Source: Glandiceps talaboti
Lineage: Eukaryota; Hemichordata; Enteropneusta; Spengelidae
Length of the DNA: 64,000 nucleotides
NCBI RefSeq assembly: GCF_964340395.1
Contig: NC_135565.1
Span: 965,001-1,029,000 of the forward strand
Reading direction: 5' to 3'
Of this stretch, positions 36,045 through 50,000 are shown in pieces. Under the pieces are notes generated by a model. The model did not search any database and had not been told where the DNA came from. It worked only from the letters and a program-made list of their open reading frames with translations. A program made the position numbers and the translations under genes. The stretch's first letter is position 1. Each line of letters opens with the position of its first letter.

Positions 36045-39000
36045 CCTGGCCCATTAGGTATACAGTCTTCCCATCCTGGCCCATTTGGTATACAGTAAAA
36101 TATACCATCCTGACCCATTTGGTATAAATCAAGACTTACTATCCTGGCCCATTTGGTATACAGTAAAACGTACCATCCTGGCCCATTTGGTATACAGTAA
36201 AACACACCATTCAGGCCTATTTGTATAAAATAAAACATACCATCCTGGCCCATTTGGTATAACGTAAAACATACCATCCTGGCCCATTTGGTAAAAAGTA
36301 AAACATACCATCCTGGCCTATTTGGTATACAGTAAAACTTCCCATCCTGGCCTATTTGGTATACAGTAAAACATACCACCCTGGCCCATTAGGTATAAAG
36401 TAAAACATACCATCCTGGCCTATTTGGTATACAGTAAAACTTCCCATCCTGGCCCATTTGGTATACAGTAAAACATCATCCTGGCCTATTTGGTATAACG
36501 TAAAACATACCATCCTGGCCTATTTGTATAAAGTAAAACATACCATCCTGGCCTATTTGGTATACAGTAAAACATACCATTCTGGCCTATTTGTATAAAG
36601 TAAAACATACCATCCTGGCCTATTTGGTATACAGTAAAACATACCATCCTGGCCTATTTGGTATACAGTAAAACATATCATCCTGGCCTATTTGGTATAA
36701 CGTAAAACATACCATCCTGGCCTATTTGTATAAAATAAAACATACCATCCTGGCCCATTTGGTATAACGTAAAACATACCATCCTGGCCTATTTGGTATA
36801 CAGTAAAACATACCATCCTGGCCCATTAGGTATAAAGTAAAACATACCATCCTGGCCCATTAGGTATACAGTAAAACATACCATTCAGGCCTATTTGTAT
36901 AAAGTAAAATATACCATCCTGGCCCATTAGGTATACAGTAAAACATACCATTCAGGCCTATTTGGTATAAAGTAAAATATACCATTCTGGCCTATTTGGT
37001 ATACAGTAAAACATACCATTCTGGCCTATTTGTATAAAGTAAAACATACCATCCTGGCCTATTTGGTATAAAGTAAAATATACCATTCTGGCCCATTAGG
37101 TATAAAGTAAAACATACCATCCTGGCCCATTTGGTATAAAATAAAACATACCATCCTGGCCTATTTGGTACACAGTAAAACATACCATCCTGGCCTATTT
37201 GGTATACAGTAAAACATACCATCCTGGCCTATTTGGTATACAGTAAAACATATCATCCTGGCCTATTTGGTATACAGTAAAACATACCATTCTGGCCTAT
37301 TTGGTATACAGTAAAACATACCATCCTGGCCTATTTGGTATACAGTAAAACATACCATCCTGGCCTATTTGGTATACAGTAAAACATATCATCCTGGCCT
37401 ATTTGGTATACAGTAAAACATACCATTCTGGCCCATTAGGTATAAAGTAAAACATACCATCCTGGCTCATTTGGTATAAAATAAAACATACCATCCTGGC
37501 CTATTTGGTACACAGTAAAACATACCATCCTGGCCTATTTGGTATAAAGTAAAATATACCATCCTGGCCTATTTGTATAAAGTAAAACATACCATCCTGG
37601 CCCATTAGGTATAAAGTAAAACATACCATCCTGGCCTATTTGGTATACAGTAAAACATACCATCCTGGCCTATTTGTATAAAGTAAAACATACCATCCTG
37701 GCCCATTAGGTATAAAGTAAAACATACCATTCTGGCCTATTTGGTATACAGTAAAACATACCATTCAGGCCTATTTGTATAAAGTAAAACATACCATCCT
37801 GGCCTATTTGGTATACAGTAAAACATATCATCCTGGCCTATTTGGTATACAGTAAAACATACCATTCAGGCCTATTTGTATAAAGTAAAACATACCATCC
37901 TGGCCTATTTGGTATACAGTAAAACATATCATCCTGGCCTATTTGGTATACAGTAAAACATACCATCCTGGCCTATTTGTATAAAGTAAAACATACCATC
38001 CTGGCCCATTAGGTATACAGTAAAACATATCATCCTGGCCTATTTGGTATGCAGTAAAACATACCATGCTGGCCTATTTGTATAAAGTAAAACATACCAT
38101 CCTGGCCTATTTGGTATACAGTAAAACGTCCCATCCTGGCCTATTTGGTATACAGTAAAACATATCATCCTGGCCTATTTGGTATAACGTAAAACATACC
38201 ATCCTGGCCTATTTGTATACAGTAAAACATACCATCCTGGCCTGTTTGGTATACAGTAAAACATACCATCCTGGCCTATTTGGTATACAGTAAAACATAT
38301 CATCCTGGCCTATTTGGTATAACGTAAAACATACCATCCTGGCCTATTTGTATAAAATAAAACATACCATCCTGGCCCATTTGGTATAACGTAAAACATC
38401 CCATCCTGGCCTATTTGGTATACAGTAAAACATACCATTCTGGCCTATTTGTATAAAGTAAAACATACCATCCTGGCCTATTTGGTATACAGTAAAACAT
38501 ACCATCCTGGCCTATTTGGTATTCAGTAAAACATACCATTCTGGCCTATTTGGTATACAGTAAAACATACCATTCTGGCCCATTTGGTATAAAGTAAAAC
38601 ATACCATCCTGGCCTATTTGGTATAAAGTAAAATATACCATCCTGGGCCATTTGGTATACAGTAAAACATACCATCCTGGCCTATTTGTATAAAGTAAAA
38701 CATACCATCCTGGCCCATTAGGTATACAGTAAAACATACCATTCTGGCCTATTTGGTATACAGTAAAACATACCATTCTGGCCTATTTGTATAAAGTAAA
38801 ACATACCATCCTGGCCTATTTGGTATACAGTAAAACATACCATCCTGGCCTATTTGGTATACAGTAAAACATATCATCCTGGCCTATTTGGTATACAGTA
38901 AAACATACCATTCTGGCCTATTTGGTATACAGTAAAACATATCATCCTGGCCTATTTGGTATACAGTAAAACATACCATTCTGGCCCATTAGGTATAAAG

Positions 39001-40122
39001 TAAAACATACCATCCTGGCCTATTTGGTACACAGTAAAACATACCATCCTGGCCTATTTGGTATAAAGTAAAATATACCATCCTGGGCCATTTGGTATAC
39101 AGTAAAACATACCATCCTGGCCTATTTGTATAAAGTAAAACATACCATCCTGGCCCATTAGGTATAAAGTAAAACATACCATTCTGGCCTATTTGGTATA
39201 CAGTAAAACATACCATTCAGGCCTATTTGTATGCAGTAAAACATACCATCCTGGCCTATTTGTATGCAGTAAAACATACCATCCTGGCCCATTAGGTATA
39301 CAGTAAAACATATCATCCTGGCCTATTTGGTATGCAGTAAAACATACCATTCTGGCCTATTTGTATAAAGTAAAACATACCATCCTGGCCTATTTGGTAT
39401 ACAGTAAAACTTCCCATCCTGGCCTATTTTGTATACAGTAAAACATATCATCCTGGCCTATTTGGTATAACGTAAAACATACCATCCTGGCCTATTTGTA
39501 TAAAGTAAAACATACCATCCTGGCCTGTTTGGTATACAGTAAAACATACCATCCTGGCCTATTTGGTATACAGTAAAACATACCATCCTGGCCTATTTGG
39601 TATAACGTAAAACATACCATCCTGGCCTATTTGTATAAAATAAAACATACCATCCTGGCCCATTTGGTATAACGTAAAACATCCCATCCTGGCCTATTTG
39701 GTATACAGTAAAACATACCATTCTGGCCTATTTGTATAAAGTAAAACATACCATCCTGGCCTATTTGGTATACAGTAAAACATACCATCCTGGCCTATTT
39801 GGTATACAGTAAAACATACCATTCTGGCCTATTTGGTATACAGTAAAACATACCATTCTGGCCCATTTGGTATAAAGTAAAACATACCATCCTGGCCTAT
39901 TTGGTATAAAGTAAAATCAACCATCCAGGGCCATTTGGTATACAGTAAAACATACCATCCTGGCCTATTTGTATAAAGTAAAACATACCATCCTGGCCCA
40001 TTAGGTACACAGTAAAACATACCATTCTGGCCTATTTGGTATACAGTAAAACATACCATTCTGGCCTATTTGTATAAAGTAAAACATACCATCCTTGCCT
40101 ATTTGGTATAAAGTAAAATATA
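36045..40122. repeat. Minisatellite, 33-34 bp x about 120
   Basis: Units read ggcctatttggtatacagta then aaacataccatcct. Three common subtypes differ at the centre (tttggtatacag; tttgtataaag, one base shorter; ttaggtataaag) and recur in the same order over several hundred bp, indicating block duplication. Both sides carry related motifs (aagtcggaagtcggaag at about 35808, gaagttggaagttggaag at about 40128). Small Tyr/Cys-rich open frames are artefacts. Confidence 0.96.
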
Positions 40123-40784
40123 CACACGAAGTTGGAAGTTGGAAGTCGAAAGTCCCCTGACGGCTTTCGTACATTGCAACAAACGTTAGTGTTGCGTCTT
40201 TTTACGATGATTGCGACAGGGGTACATGCATGTTATGAATCAAAATAAAAACAATCGACTCTCCATGTTGGAAAGCAAAACATACAATAAGACGACGCAT
40301 TGTTTCCAAGAAAAATTACAATCATACTGAGGATATTTTATGATGTGAAGCTAGCTTGCCTTGGAGTGTCCAGTGTCCAGGGGCATAAATTTTTCTCAGG
40401 AAAAATTAGGGGGTGGCTAAACAAAAATTTCACAACTTAGGGGGGGGGGGGGGGGGTCATGAAAAAAGCCATGATTATTTAATGCAACATAAATCGACCT
40501 GCAATTCTGGCACTTCTCAAAGTAACTTGTCCGCGAGGATGTACAAGACTTGTTTCATCACAATCACTTATCTATCAGTCAAAGTATAACAAGCGCAAAT
40601 GCTGATAGTTAGTTTTTGACTATTCCTTCTAACAATAAAAATGTTCACATTTATACTTGTATTGTTTACAAGCTGAGCAACACAAACCGGCATTGGGACT
40701 AATGTTGTATTCAATACGTATCTAAAAAGTAGAACAGTTATTACGTATTTAAAGTATTCCCGCATTGCCCAATGGAAATATGTT
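40123..40784. other. Non-coding stretch with poly-G run
   Basis: Contains a run of about 18 G near 40440-40457. No exon or element recognised. Confidence 0.4.
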
Positions 40785-40895
40785 GTGTGTAAACAACTTA
40801 AAGTCAAAAAGAGATATTTTGATTTTCCCTGCCTTCATATCAGTACATGCCATACAGTTGTGCAGAACCATTGGTGCTATTTTAAAGTTTTATAC
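40785..40895. mobile_element. Deleted family A remnant
   Basis: gtgtgtaaacaacttaaagt matches the part of family A just after its microsatellite, and 50 bp later a right-end-like phrase (acagttgtgcagaaccattg) appears, so most of the interior is gone. A CATA tract follows at about 40950-41015. Confidence 0.5.
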
Positions 40896-41214
40896 ATAGG
40901 AATTTTGAAGTTTTTTATGAGTATTAAATTTTCGAAGTATTCGTATGCACGCATACATACATACATACATACATACATACATACATACATACATACATAC
41001 ATACACACATACATACGAGCTTAGTTGCCAAAGGTGGACCCTAAATGTCACACCCCTATAAACCCCCCTTGGTGGAACCATGATTTCCGAGGGAGATAGA
41101 AACAAACAAATATGGAAAACATCATGAAGACAAGCTAATAAATATTTCTGTCACAATGGATTCCTTGAAATGTTATTGCTTCTACTTTTCGTTATTTCCA
41201 TTATATTGTGGAAC

Positions 41215-42320
41215 CTTATACGTATAGAGATGTGTATAGTGAACCCTTGTGTATGCAACTCGCAGAGATGATCATGGTGAATCATGGTGTATGCCACTCG
41301 TTTACAGATGACAATTGTGAAACTTTGTGTATGCAAACTTGCAAGGCATTGAGCATGGTGAACCATTACGTTCTGTCACTAAACCACAGCCATGTATGCA
41401 CATTGCTAACTGATGACATTGTTTTTAGCAAACTTATAAACAGCTTATGAGATGTTTTAGGCCAGGTTAACATCAATGACAGGGTGTCCAAGGTGAAAAG
41501 TCAAAACGTGAAAGCTTGTGTATGTAACTCCCTAGAGATATATGAATGGTGCACCCTAGTGTATGTGAAGCTCTACAGAGATGAGATGGTGAGCCCTTGT
41601 CTATGTATACAACTCTTTATATATATATGTGAATGGTGCACCCTTGTGTATGTAAAACTCTACAGAGATGAGATGGTGAGCCCTTGTGTGTGTATATAAC
41701 TCTCTATAGATATATGAATGGTGCACCCTAGTGTATGTAAAACTCTACAGAGATCACATGGTGTGCCCTTGTGTATTCAAACTTATATATATGTATATAG
41801 AATAGAATTGAATAGAATAGAATAGAATATAACATAACTTTATTGTCGATTTGGGAATTTTTCTTCCGCTTCACCAAAAAATAAAATAAAAGGCACATTA
41901 CAGTTACAAACACACACTAAAAATAATTACAGTATTAAACACAAACACAGAATTAGAAACAGTAAAAATATATATCTTCAATGTAGTTCTTTGAAAATGA
42001 CAGGTTTGAATTCAGTATGATTATTGCACTTGGAATAAATGATTTTTTAAAAATGTTCTTGCGAGTTAAAGGTACTCTGTATCGTCTTCCTGAGGGCAAC
42101 AATTCAAACTGTAAGTATAAAGGACGTGAGGTATCATTAACAATTGCTTGGGCTTTCCTGCGGACGGAGAGTTTGTAGAGGTCATGGAGCTGACTCTGCT
42201 TCTTACCAATTATTTTCCGGGCCAAATGTACAACTCATGTCAGTTTAGTTCTATTTTTAACATTCAAGATGCCATACCACACTTTCTATAAGGCTCTTGT
42301 ATACCTTTTCAAGAACATTT

Positions 42321-42399
<79 letters not shown>

Positions 42400-43080
42400 A
42401 ATACATATATGTGTGTATGTATTTAACTCTTTATAGATATGTGAATGGTGTGCCCTTGTGTATGTAAAACTCTACAGAGATGACATAGTGTGCCCTTGTG
42501 TATGTAAAACTCTACAGAGATGACATGGTGTGCCCTTGTGTATGTAAAACTCTACAGAGATGACATAGTGTGCCCTTGTGTATGTAAAACTCTACAGAGA
42601 TGACATGGTGTGCCCTTGTGTATGTAAAACTCTACAGAGATGACATGGTGTGCCCTTGTGTATGTAAAACTCTACAGAGATGACATGGTGTGCCCTTGTG
42701 TATGTAAAACTCTACAGAGATGACATGGTGTGCCCTTGTGTATGTAAAACTCTACAGAGATGACATGGTGTGCCCTTGTGTATGTAAAACTCTACAGAGA
42801 TGACATGGTGTGCCCTTGTGTATGTAACTATATAATGCCATATAGATATGTGAATGGTGCACCCTAGTGTATGTAAGCCCTTCAGAGATGAGATGGTGAG
42901 CCCTTGTGTATACAAACTTATATATATGTACACACATATATATGTGAATGGTATAATAGATATTCACATATCTATAAAGAGTTGTATACACACACAAAGG
43001 CTCACCATCTCATCTCTGTATGGTTTTACATACACTAGGTTGTACCATTCACATATCTATAAAGAGTTATATACATACAA
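41215..43080. repeat. 40-bp minisatellite, degenerate flanks, interrupted by a LINE
   Basis: The core at 42440-42830 has about ten near-identical units (gtgtatgtaaaactctacag then agatgacatggtgtgccctt). Diverged units extend to 41215 on the left and 42930 on the right. At 42965-43080 two units are in the opposite orientation (caccatctcatctctgta, catacactaggttgtaccat), giving local inverted symmetry with 42425-42500. Confidence 0.9.
41797..42322 (-). mobile_element. 5'-truncated non-LTR retrotransposon (LINE), 3' end of reverse-transcriptase ORF
   Basis: On the minus strand the frame from about 42225 reads ARKIIGKKQSQLHDLY, then FELLPSGRRYRVPLTRKN, then KKSFIPSAIIILN. This is the typical C-terminal signature of Jockey/CR1-clade ORF2 proteins (FxLLPSGRRYR...SFIPSAI..LN). 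An in-frame TGA stands just before it (after KLT), so it is inactive. Downstream is a short 3' tail ending in (ATTCT)n-like repeats at 41797-41825. It is inserted in the 40-bp minisatellite; a (TA)n tract at 42322-42398 abuts the truncated end. Confidence 0.8.
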
Positions 43081-43822
43081 TTATGTATAGTGTTCCGGGA
43101 AGGGATTTATTGTTTATTTGCATTAAATTGGTAATGTCAGGTCTAATTAACCAATAATACATTATGCAAATGATGACACAGTCTTGTACAGTGGGACATG
43201 TTCACACGCACACACATAATACTTACAAATTATATAAATATGTGTATATTCAATAATTCAAACCTGGTTTTTGAAAAAACTACGATTTATATTACCTGAC
43301 ATTTCAACTCATTCACTATAATTGCAATATGCAATATTACACACACATCCAATCAATGAGTACCAAAGACACTCTTTCTTGGTTAATGCCACTCTGAATT
43401 GTAACGTTTTTTATTGATCATAAACCCACAAACTGAACACTAAATGTGACAACAGTAATGTAAGAAAGGTGTAATAAATAACTTTCAGTCAACATCACAT
43501 AAAAGTATCTGAGTATACCAATACTATAGCACACTGAAGACCAAAACAAAAATATGATCCAATGCAAGTGAAATCATGATTCAAACAAAAACATATACAG
43601 TACTAAAATGTCACTCACAAGAAGACTGTAGTCAAAACCTAGACATGTTGTAAAATATCACACACTAGAAGACTGTAGTCTCCAGCTAGACATTATACTA
43701 CTTGTCATATGAGTTAATTAATAGGAATTAATAGGACTCCATGAAAGTGAATGGTCAGTATTTTAGCAAAACTAGTAGTAACAGCCCAGTTTCGGAATAT
43801 CCAAGGTACAAAACTGGAAAAT
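43081..43822 (-). other. Probable 3' UTR of the minus-strand gene and flank
   Basis: Follows the stop codon at 43823-43825. A minus-strand AATAAA (plus-strand tttatt at 43410-43415) is a possible polyadenylation signal about 410 nt downstream. A 22-bp phrase (agaagactgtagtc and flank) occurs twice near 43621 and 43668. No coding sequence. Confidence 0.4.
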
Positions 43823-44061
43823 TCAGTGGTATTGAGTTTCTTCATTTTTGACCAGCCAATTTCGAACATGGTCTTTAATAATGCGCCATGAGCGCCCACT
43901 AAGAGAGGGTTCAAGTTCAATTGCTCGCAAGCACTCATCTTTCAACGGTACTCTTCTTTCTGCATAATTTTTCTCCAAAGATCTATGTATAGCATCTTCT
44001 TCTTCAGGGGTCCACTTTCTGTTTTGTTTAGGTTTTCTAATGTTGAATTGTCTAGTAGCAA
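43823..44061 (-). CDS. Terminal exon: SANT/Myb-like domain typical of Crypton-derived proteins
   Basis: After acceptor gttgctattttcag-type sequence (tattttcag) the frame reads ATRQFNIRKPKQNRKWTPEE, then VPLKDECLRAIE, then GRSWRIIKDHVRNWL, to TGA at 43823-43825. The pattern KWTPEE...A...F/L...VP.K.EC..AI...P.L..R.W..IK..VRN is the C-terminal helix-turn-helix that accompanies the same recombinase-like domain in other animals, which supports linking this exon to the recombinase exon although a 9.8 kb intron lies between. The intron phase (one base left upstream, two supplied here) is consistent. Confidence 0.78.
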
Positions 44062-47000
44062 CTGAAAATAGAAGAGAAACATATCATAAAAAGGACAGAT
44101 GGACCAACCAGTATGCAAAACAATTAAAGATCCTTACTTCTGAAAACAAAATCTTGATAATTAGGGGGGAGGGGGGGGGGGAGATTCAATATCTTCTACC
44201 GGTACTTTTAGCAGAATTTCCTTCAAGTAGCAAGAAAACAGGCCACTGTGAATGGCTTCTTTTTATAATAACTTCATTGTTATGACATTAATATGCCTCC
44301 AAAAAGACACTACGAAATACATTTTGAGTGTAATGACTCTGTCAATTTATGTACCAAATGACCGGAACTCACCAAGGACATTGACATGTATAGGTGAATT
44401 GTTATTGGTTTAAATTACCTTTCCTGGATAGGTACAAAAACAAGGGAAGGTCTAATTGATGGAAACAAGTTTAAACTGAGTGTAAATATACCCACCCATA
44501 TAGTGTAAATTCTGCAGTCTAGTTCATAAAAATTTGGGATCAACTCAGAATGACAGCTGAGGAAGATTGTGCAATTACCTCCAAATTCTTGATTAAGGCT
44601 ATGTTTTTTTAACAAAATTCAGATTTTATAGTTCTTTCCGATTGTCATTGTGAGTTGCTCCCTATGAAAAGCAGAATTTATATTTAGTGTAGATAGCAGG
44701 CACTCAGCTACTTATGAGGTCTGTCCCAAACAAGTACAGTACATTTGTACATAACATGTATCAGGGTTTTAAAAACATTGTCAAAAACAGTATAGGCATG
44801 AATTCCTAATTTTAATATAACACAGTGCTAGCAACAATGAATAAATGCACAAAATATACATTTTTCATCAAAAGTCAAATTTTTGGCCTTACATTCAAAC
44901 GACTTCACATTATCACTTATACTCTACAAACATTTATCTACCCAAAGTTATACACCAATCGTTATTAAAATCTGTAGACAGACATAGTGCTTGGATGGCC
45001 AATGTTCTGTTATGAAGTATATAATTTTACAAATTTTGTTCAATTTATGACCACACACACAACCTTTCAGAGAGATGCAGTTGTATCGGTACACAATAAC
45101 TGAACTGTGTAAAATTTACAGCAAAATGACAACCATATGGCCAGAATTTAATATTAACTCTGTGGAAATAGCTGTACTTACTTACTTACTTACTTCCTTG
45201 CTGACTGCAAGTTTGACATGTAAAATAGTCAATCAGTATAAACTTCTATCTTTAAATACAGCACATAAACCCAAACAATGCATGTAATCAAAGGTATATT
45301 TTTTGCACTTGGAACTACTCTTTCTGTAACTATCATAAGATATAAAGTGATGGGAAATATATCAGGGGAAAACAATGGTCTAATTGAAGGCTCACCTATC
45401 AACATGTTAAGATACCTTTTTGTTTCATCTGGTAACAATTAAATTTAAAGTCATCAAGTGAGAATGGTTTAGATGTAAAATTTTGTAAAATAAAGTTGAA
45501 AACAAAGCTAGTGAAAAAAATTAGAAGAAAAATAATGATAAAAGAAGCAAAGTCAGGAAATTCAACACAACAAAAATGATTATACAGAGACACCAAGGGT
45601 TTTCCTCCTCTAGCTGCCTTCCTTGATGATGCCTGTTGTAAATATAACCACCTAAAAAAACATAAAACATTTTCTTAATATTGAATGACTATTATATCAA
45701 TAAAAAGCCATTGGTTTTGGCTGTATCTATAGCTGACATCACATTAGACATGAATTCAATCACATTTGAAGGTCCTTCGTGCATTGATAGCATTAGACAC
45801 CACGTACACTAGAAACGTTTAAGTTTTGATCCTTTTGCTCCTCAAAAAAGGAAGCAATATATATATCAAAGCCTTGATTGAATGTTTAACCCTTCCATTC
45901 CTAAAGAAATATGAAATAATACGAAAACTTGATTTTCATGAACATTTTGGGAAATTTAAGAATATTACTTCAGTAGGAAGTAATATATCTTGAATTTTGA
46001 TCCAATATAAAGTTGATACATGTCTGAAAATTACAGAGAAACAAGAATTTTTGTTCAAAAAGTTTGGCGGGAAAGTTTCTAGTCCTGAAGGGGTTAAACA
46101 GAACTAGAATTTCTACCAGTCAGTAAGGTAATGATAGAGAGGTGTCATGTTATTGTACAATTACTGTATTATCTATCAAGGTAGAATGAGCCTCGGAATA
46201 TAAATATATAATCTTATGCCCAAACTTCAGTTCTAAAACCTATTGTCATTAGAATTATCCTCTCCTCATTAAACGTAATGAAAACCAGATTTAAACTGAA
46301 TGCCTTCCGTAAGGGAATCACTAATTACGCAAATTACCCATTGAAACTGTATGAAAAAATATTGTAATGAACTTTTTTTGGACACAGCCCAAGTATCGAC
46401 AATAATTATGTGAATTGTTCACTTGCTCTTTAGGTGGAATCAACAGCTTTTATAGTACATGTCACATGATGTGCACTCTGTTACGTTTAACGTATGTACT
46501 AATTTATTGTATGCAGTCTAAAGTTATAGCCTAATTACCAAGACTCATTAATTATAAAAATTATTTATTAACATGTTAGGTACATCAACAAACTTTATAG
46601 GACACAGACAATTTGTTATGGTTAATGTATTCATGAACGAATGGTATTGGAATTGAAGTATGCAGTCTTAAGATATAGCCTAATTACTGAAAGTCATTAA
46701 TTATGCAAATTATTCATTAACACTAATATATCTCAAAATATAAATTTTTGACAAAAAACACAAATTTTAGGCGAACAATCTGTAACCTCAATTGGTGAAA
46801 TCATTTCTGAATTCCACAAACTTTAATCTGTCAAGTGACACTATGGCATTTTCCTAGATTTTTCATATTTAAACTGCCCAATTTGCATATAAATGAACAC
46901 ACCAACTTTATTTGCATAGAATAAACTTACTAAGTAGTACCTAAGTATCGATATCAAAAGCCGAATGCAATATTTCCAAAATTATATTTTTTTAAAAACA

Positions 47001-50000
47001 CCCCATTTATAATTTGCACAACTGTTTTCTCAGTGTGATGGATATACTACCAATTATAGCAAGAAACATCAGGGCTCAATTTTTCATTATTTTGATAGCA
47101 AAATGGGCTACTCTAATCTAAATTATCATGGTATGAATGTATCTAACAGACCGGACTATCACTTGCTTCATTTGGTAGCCCAAAGAAAATTATTTGTAGT
47201 TTGTGGACACAGGAATATATGTACCCAGTAGCCCCAGTACATTGGACTACCACTTGCATCATTTGGTAGCCCAAAGAGAAACATTTTGTAGTACTACACA
47301 GTGGTTGTATTTGTCAAAATTACCACACGCTACACAGTGGTTGTATTGTTCAAAACTACCACATACTGCACAGTGCTTGTATTTGTCAAAACTACCACAC
47401 ACTACACAGTGGTTGTATTGTTCAAAACTACCACACACTACACAGTGGTTGTATTTGTCAAAACTACCACACACTACACAGTGGTTGTATTTGTCAAAAC
47501 TACCACACACTACACAGTGGTTGTATTTGTCAAAACTACCACACACTACAGTGGTTGTATTTGTCAAAACTATCACACACTACACAGTGGTTGTATTTGT
47601 TAAAACTATCACACACTACACAGTGGTTGTATTGTTCAAAACTACCACATACTACACAGTGGTTGTATTTGTTAAAACTACCACACACTACACAGTGGTT
47701 GTATTTGTCAAAACTACCACACACTACACAGTGGTTGTATTTGTCAAAACTACCACACACTACACAGTGGTTGTATTTGTCAAAACTATCACACACTACA
47801 CAGTGGTTGTATTTGTCAAAACTACCACACACTACACAGTGGTTGTATTGTTCAAAACTACCACATACTACACAGTGGTTGTATTGTTCAAAACTATCAC
47901 ACACTACACAGTGGTTGTATTTGTTAAAACTATCACACACTACACAGTGGTTGTATTTGTTAAAACTATCATACACTACACAGTGGTTGTATTTGTTAAA
48001 ACTACCACACACTACACAGTGGTTGTATTTGTCAAAACTATCACACACTACACAGTGGTTGTATTTGTCAAAACTATCACACACTACACAGTGGTTGTAT
48101 TTGTTAAAACTACCACACACTACACAGTGGTTGTATTTGTCAAAACTATCACACACTACACAGTGGTTGTATTTGTTAAAACTACCACACACTACACAGT
48201 GGTTGTATTTGTTAAAACTATCACACACTACACAGTGGTTGTATTTGTTAAAACTACCACACACTACACAGTGGTTGTATTTGTTAAAACTACCACACAC
48301 TACACAGTGGTTGTATTTGTCAAAACTATCACACACTACACAGTGGTTGTATTTGTTAAAACTATCACACACTACACAGTGGTTGTATTTGTTAAAACTA
48401 CCACACACTACACAGTGGTTGTATTTGTCAAAACTATCACACACTACACAGTGGTTGTATTTGTTAAAACTATCACACACTACACAGTGGTTGTATTTGT
48501 CAAAACTATCATACACTACACAGTGGTTGTATTTGTCAAAACTACCACACACTACACAGTGGTTATATTTGTCAAAACTACCACACACTACACAGTGGTT
48601 ATATTTGTCAAAACTATCACACACTACACAGTGGTTGTATTTGTCAAAACTATCACACACTACACAGTGGTTATATTTGTCAAAACTACCACACGCTACA
48701 CCGGTTGTATTTGTTAAAACTACCACACACTACACAGTGGTTGTATTTGTCAAAACTACCACACACTACACAGTGGTTGTATTTGTCAAAACTACCACAC
48801 ACTACACAGTGGTTGTATTTGTCAAAACTATCACACACTACACAGTGGTTGTATTTGTTAAAACTATCACACACTACACAGTGGTTGTATTGTTCAAAAC
48901 TACCACATACTACACAGTGGTTGTATTTGTTAAAACTACCACACACTACACAGTGGTTGTATTTGTCAAAACTACCACACACTACACAGTGGTTGTATTT
49001 GTCAAAACTACCACACACTACACAGTGGTTGTATTTGTCAAAACTATCACACACTACACAGTGGTTGTATTTGTCAAAACTACCACACACTACACAGTGG
49101 TTGTATTGTTCAAAACTACCACATACTACACAGTGGTTGTATTGTTCAAAACTATCACACACTACACAGTGGTTGTATTTGTTAAAACTATCACACACTA
49201 CACAGTGGTTGTATTTGTTAAAACTATCATACACTACACAGTGGTTGTATTTGTTAAAACTACCACACACTACACAGTGGTTGTATTTGTCAAAACTATC
49301 ACACACTACACAGTGGTTGTATTTGTCAAAACTATCACACACTACACAGTGGTTGTATTTGTCAAAACTATCACACACTACACAGTGGTTGTATTTGTTA
49401 AAACTATCACACACTACACAGTGGTTGTATTTGTTAAAACTATCACACACTACACAGTGGTTGTATTTGTTAAAACTACCACACACTACACAGTGGTTGT
49501 ATTTGTCAAAACTATCACACACTACACAGTGGTTGTATTTGTTAAAACTACCACACACTACACAGTGGTTGTATTTGTTAAAACTATCACACACTACACA
49601 GTGGTTGTATTTGTTAAAACTACCACACACTACACAGTGGTTGTATTTGTTAAAACTACCACACACTACACAGTGGTTGTATTTGTCAAAACTATCACAC
49701 ACTACACAGTGGTTGTATTTGTTAAAACTATCACACACTACACAGTGGTTGTATTTGTTAAAACTACCACACACTACACAGTGGTTGTATTTGTCAAAAC
49801 TATCACACACTACACAGTGGTTGTATTTGTTAAAACTATCACACACTACACAGTGGTTGTATTTGTCAAAACTATCATACACTACACAGTGGTTATATTT
49901 GTCAAAACTATCACACACTACACAGTGGTTGTATTTGTCAAAACTACCACACACTACACAGTGGTTATATTGTTCAAAACTACCACACACTACACAGTGG

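Noticed and set aside
43714-43938. 74-codon minus-strand frame overlapping the SANT exon
   Set aside because: It is a different frame of the terminal exon and its 3' UTR; the spliced frame has the conserved SANT-like pattern.
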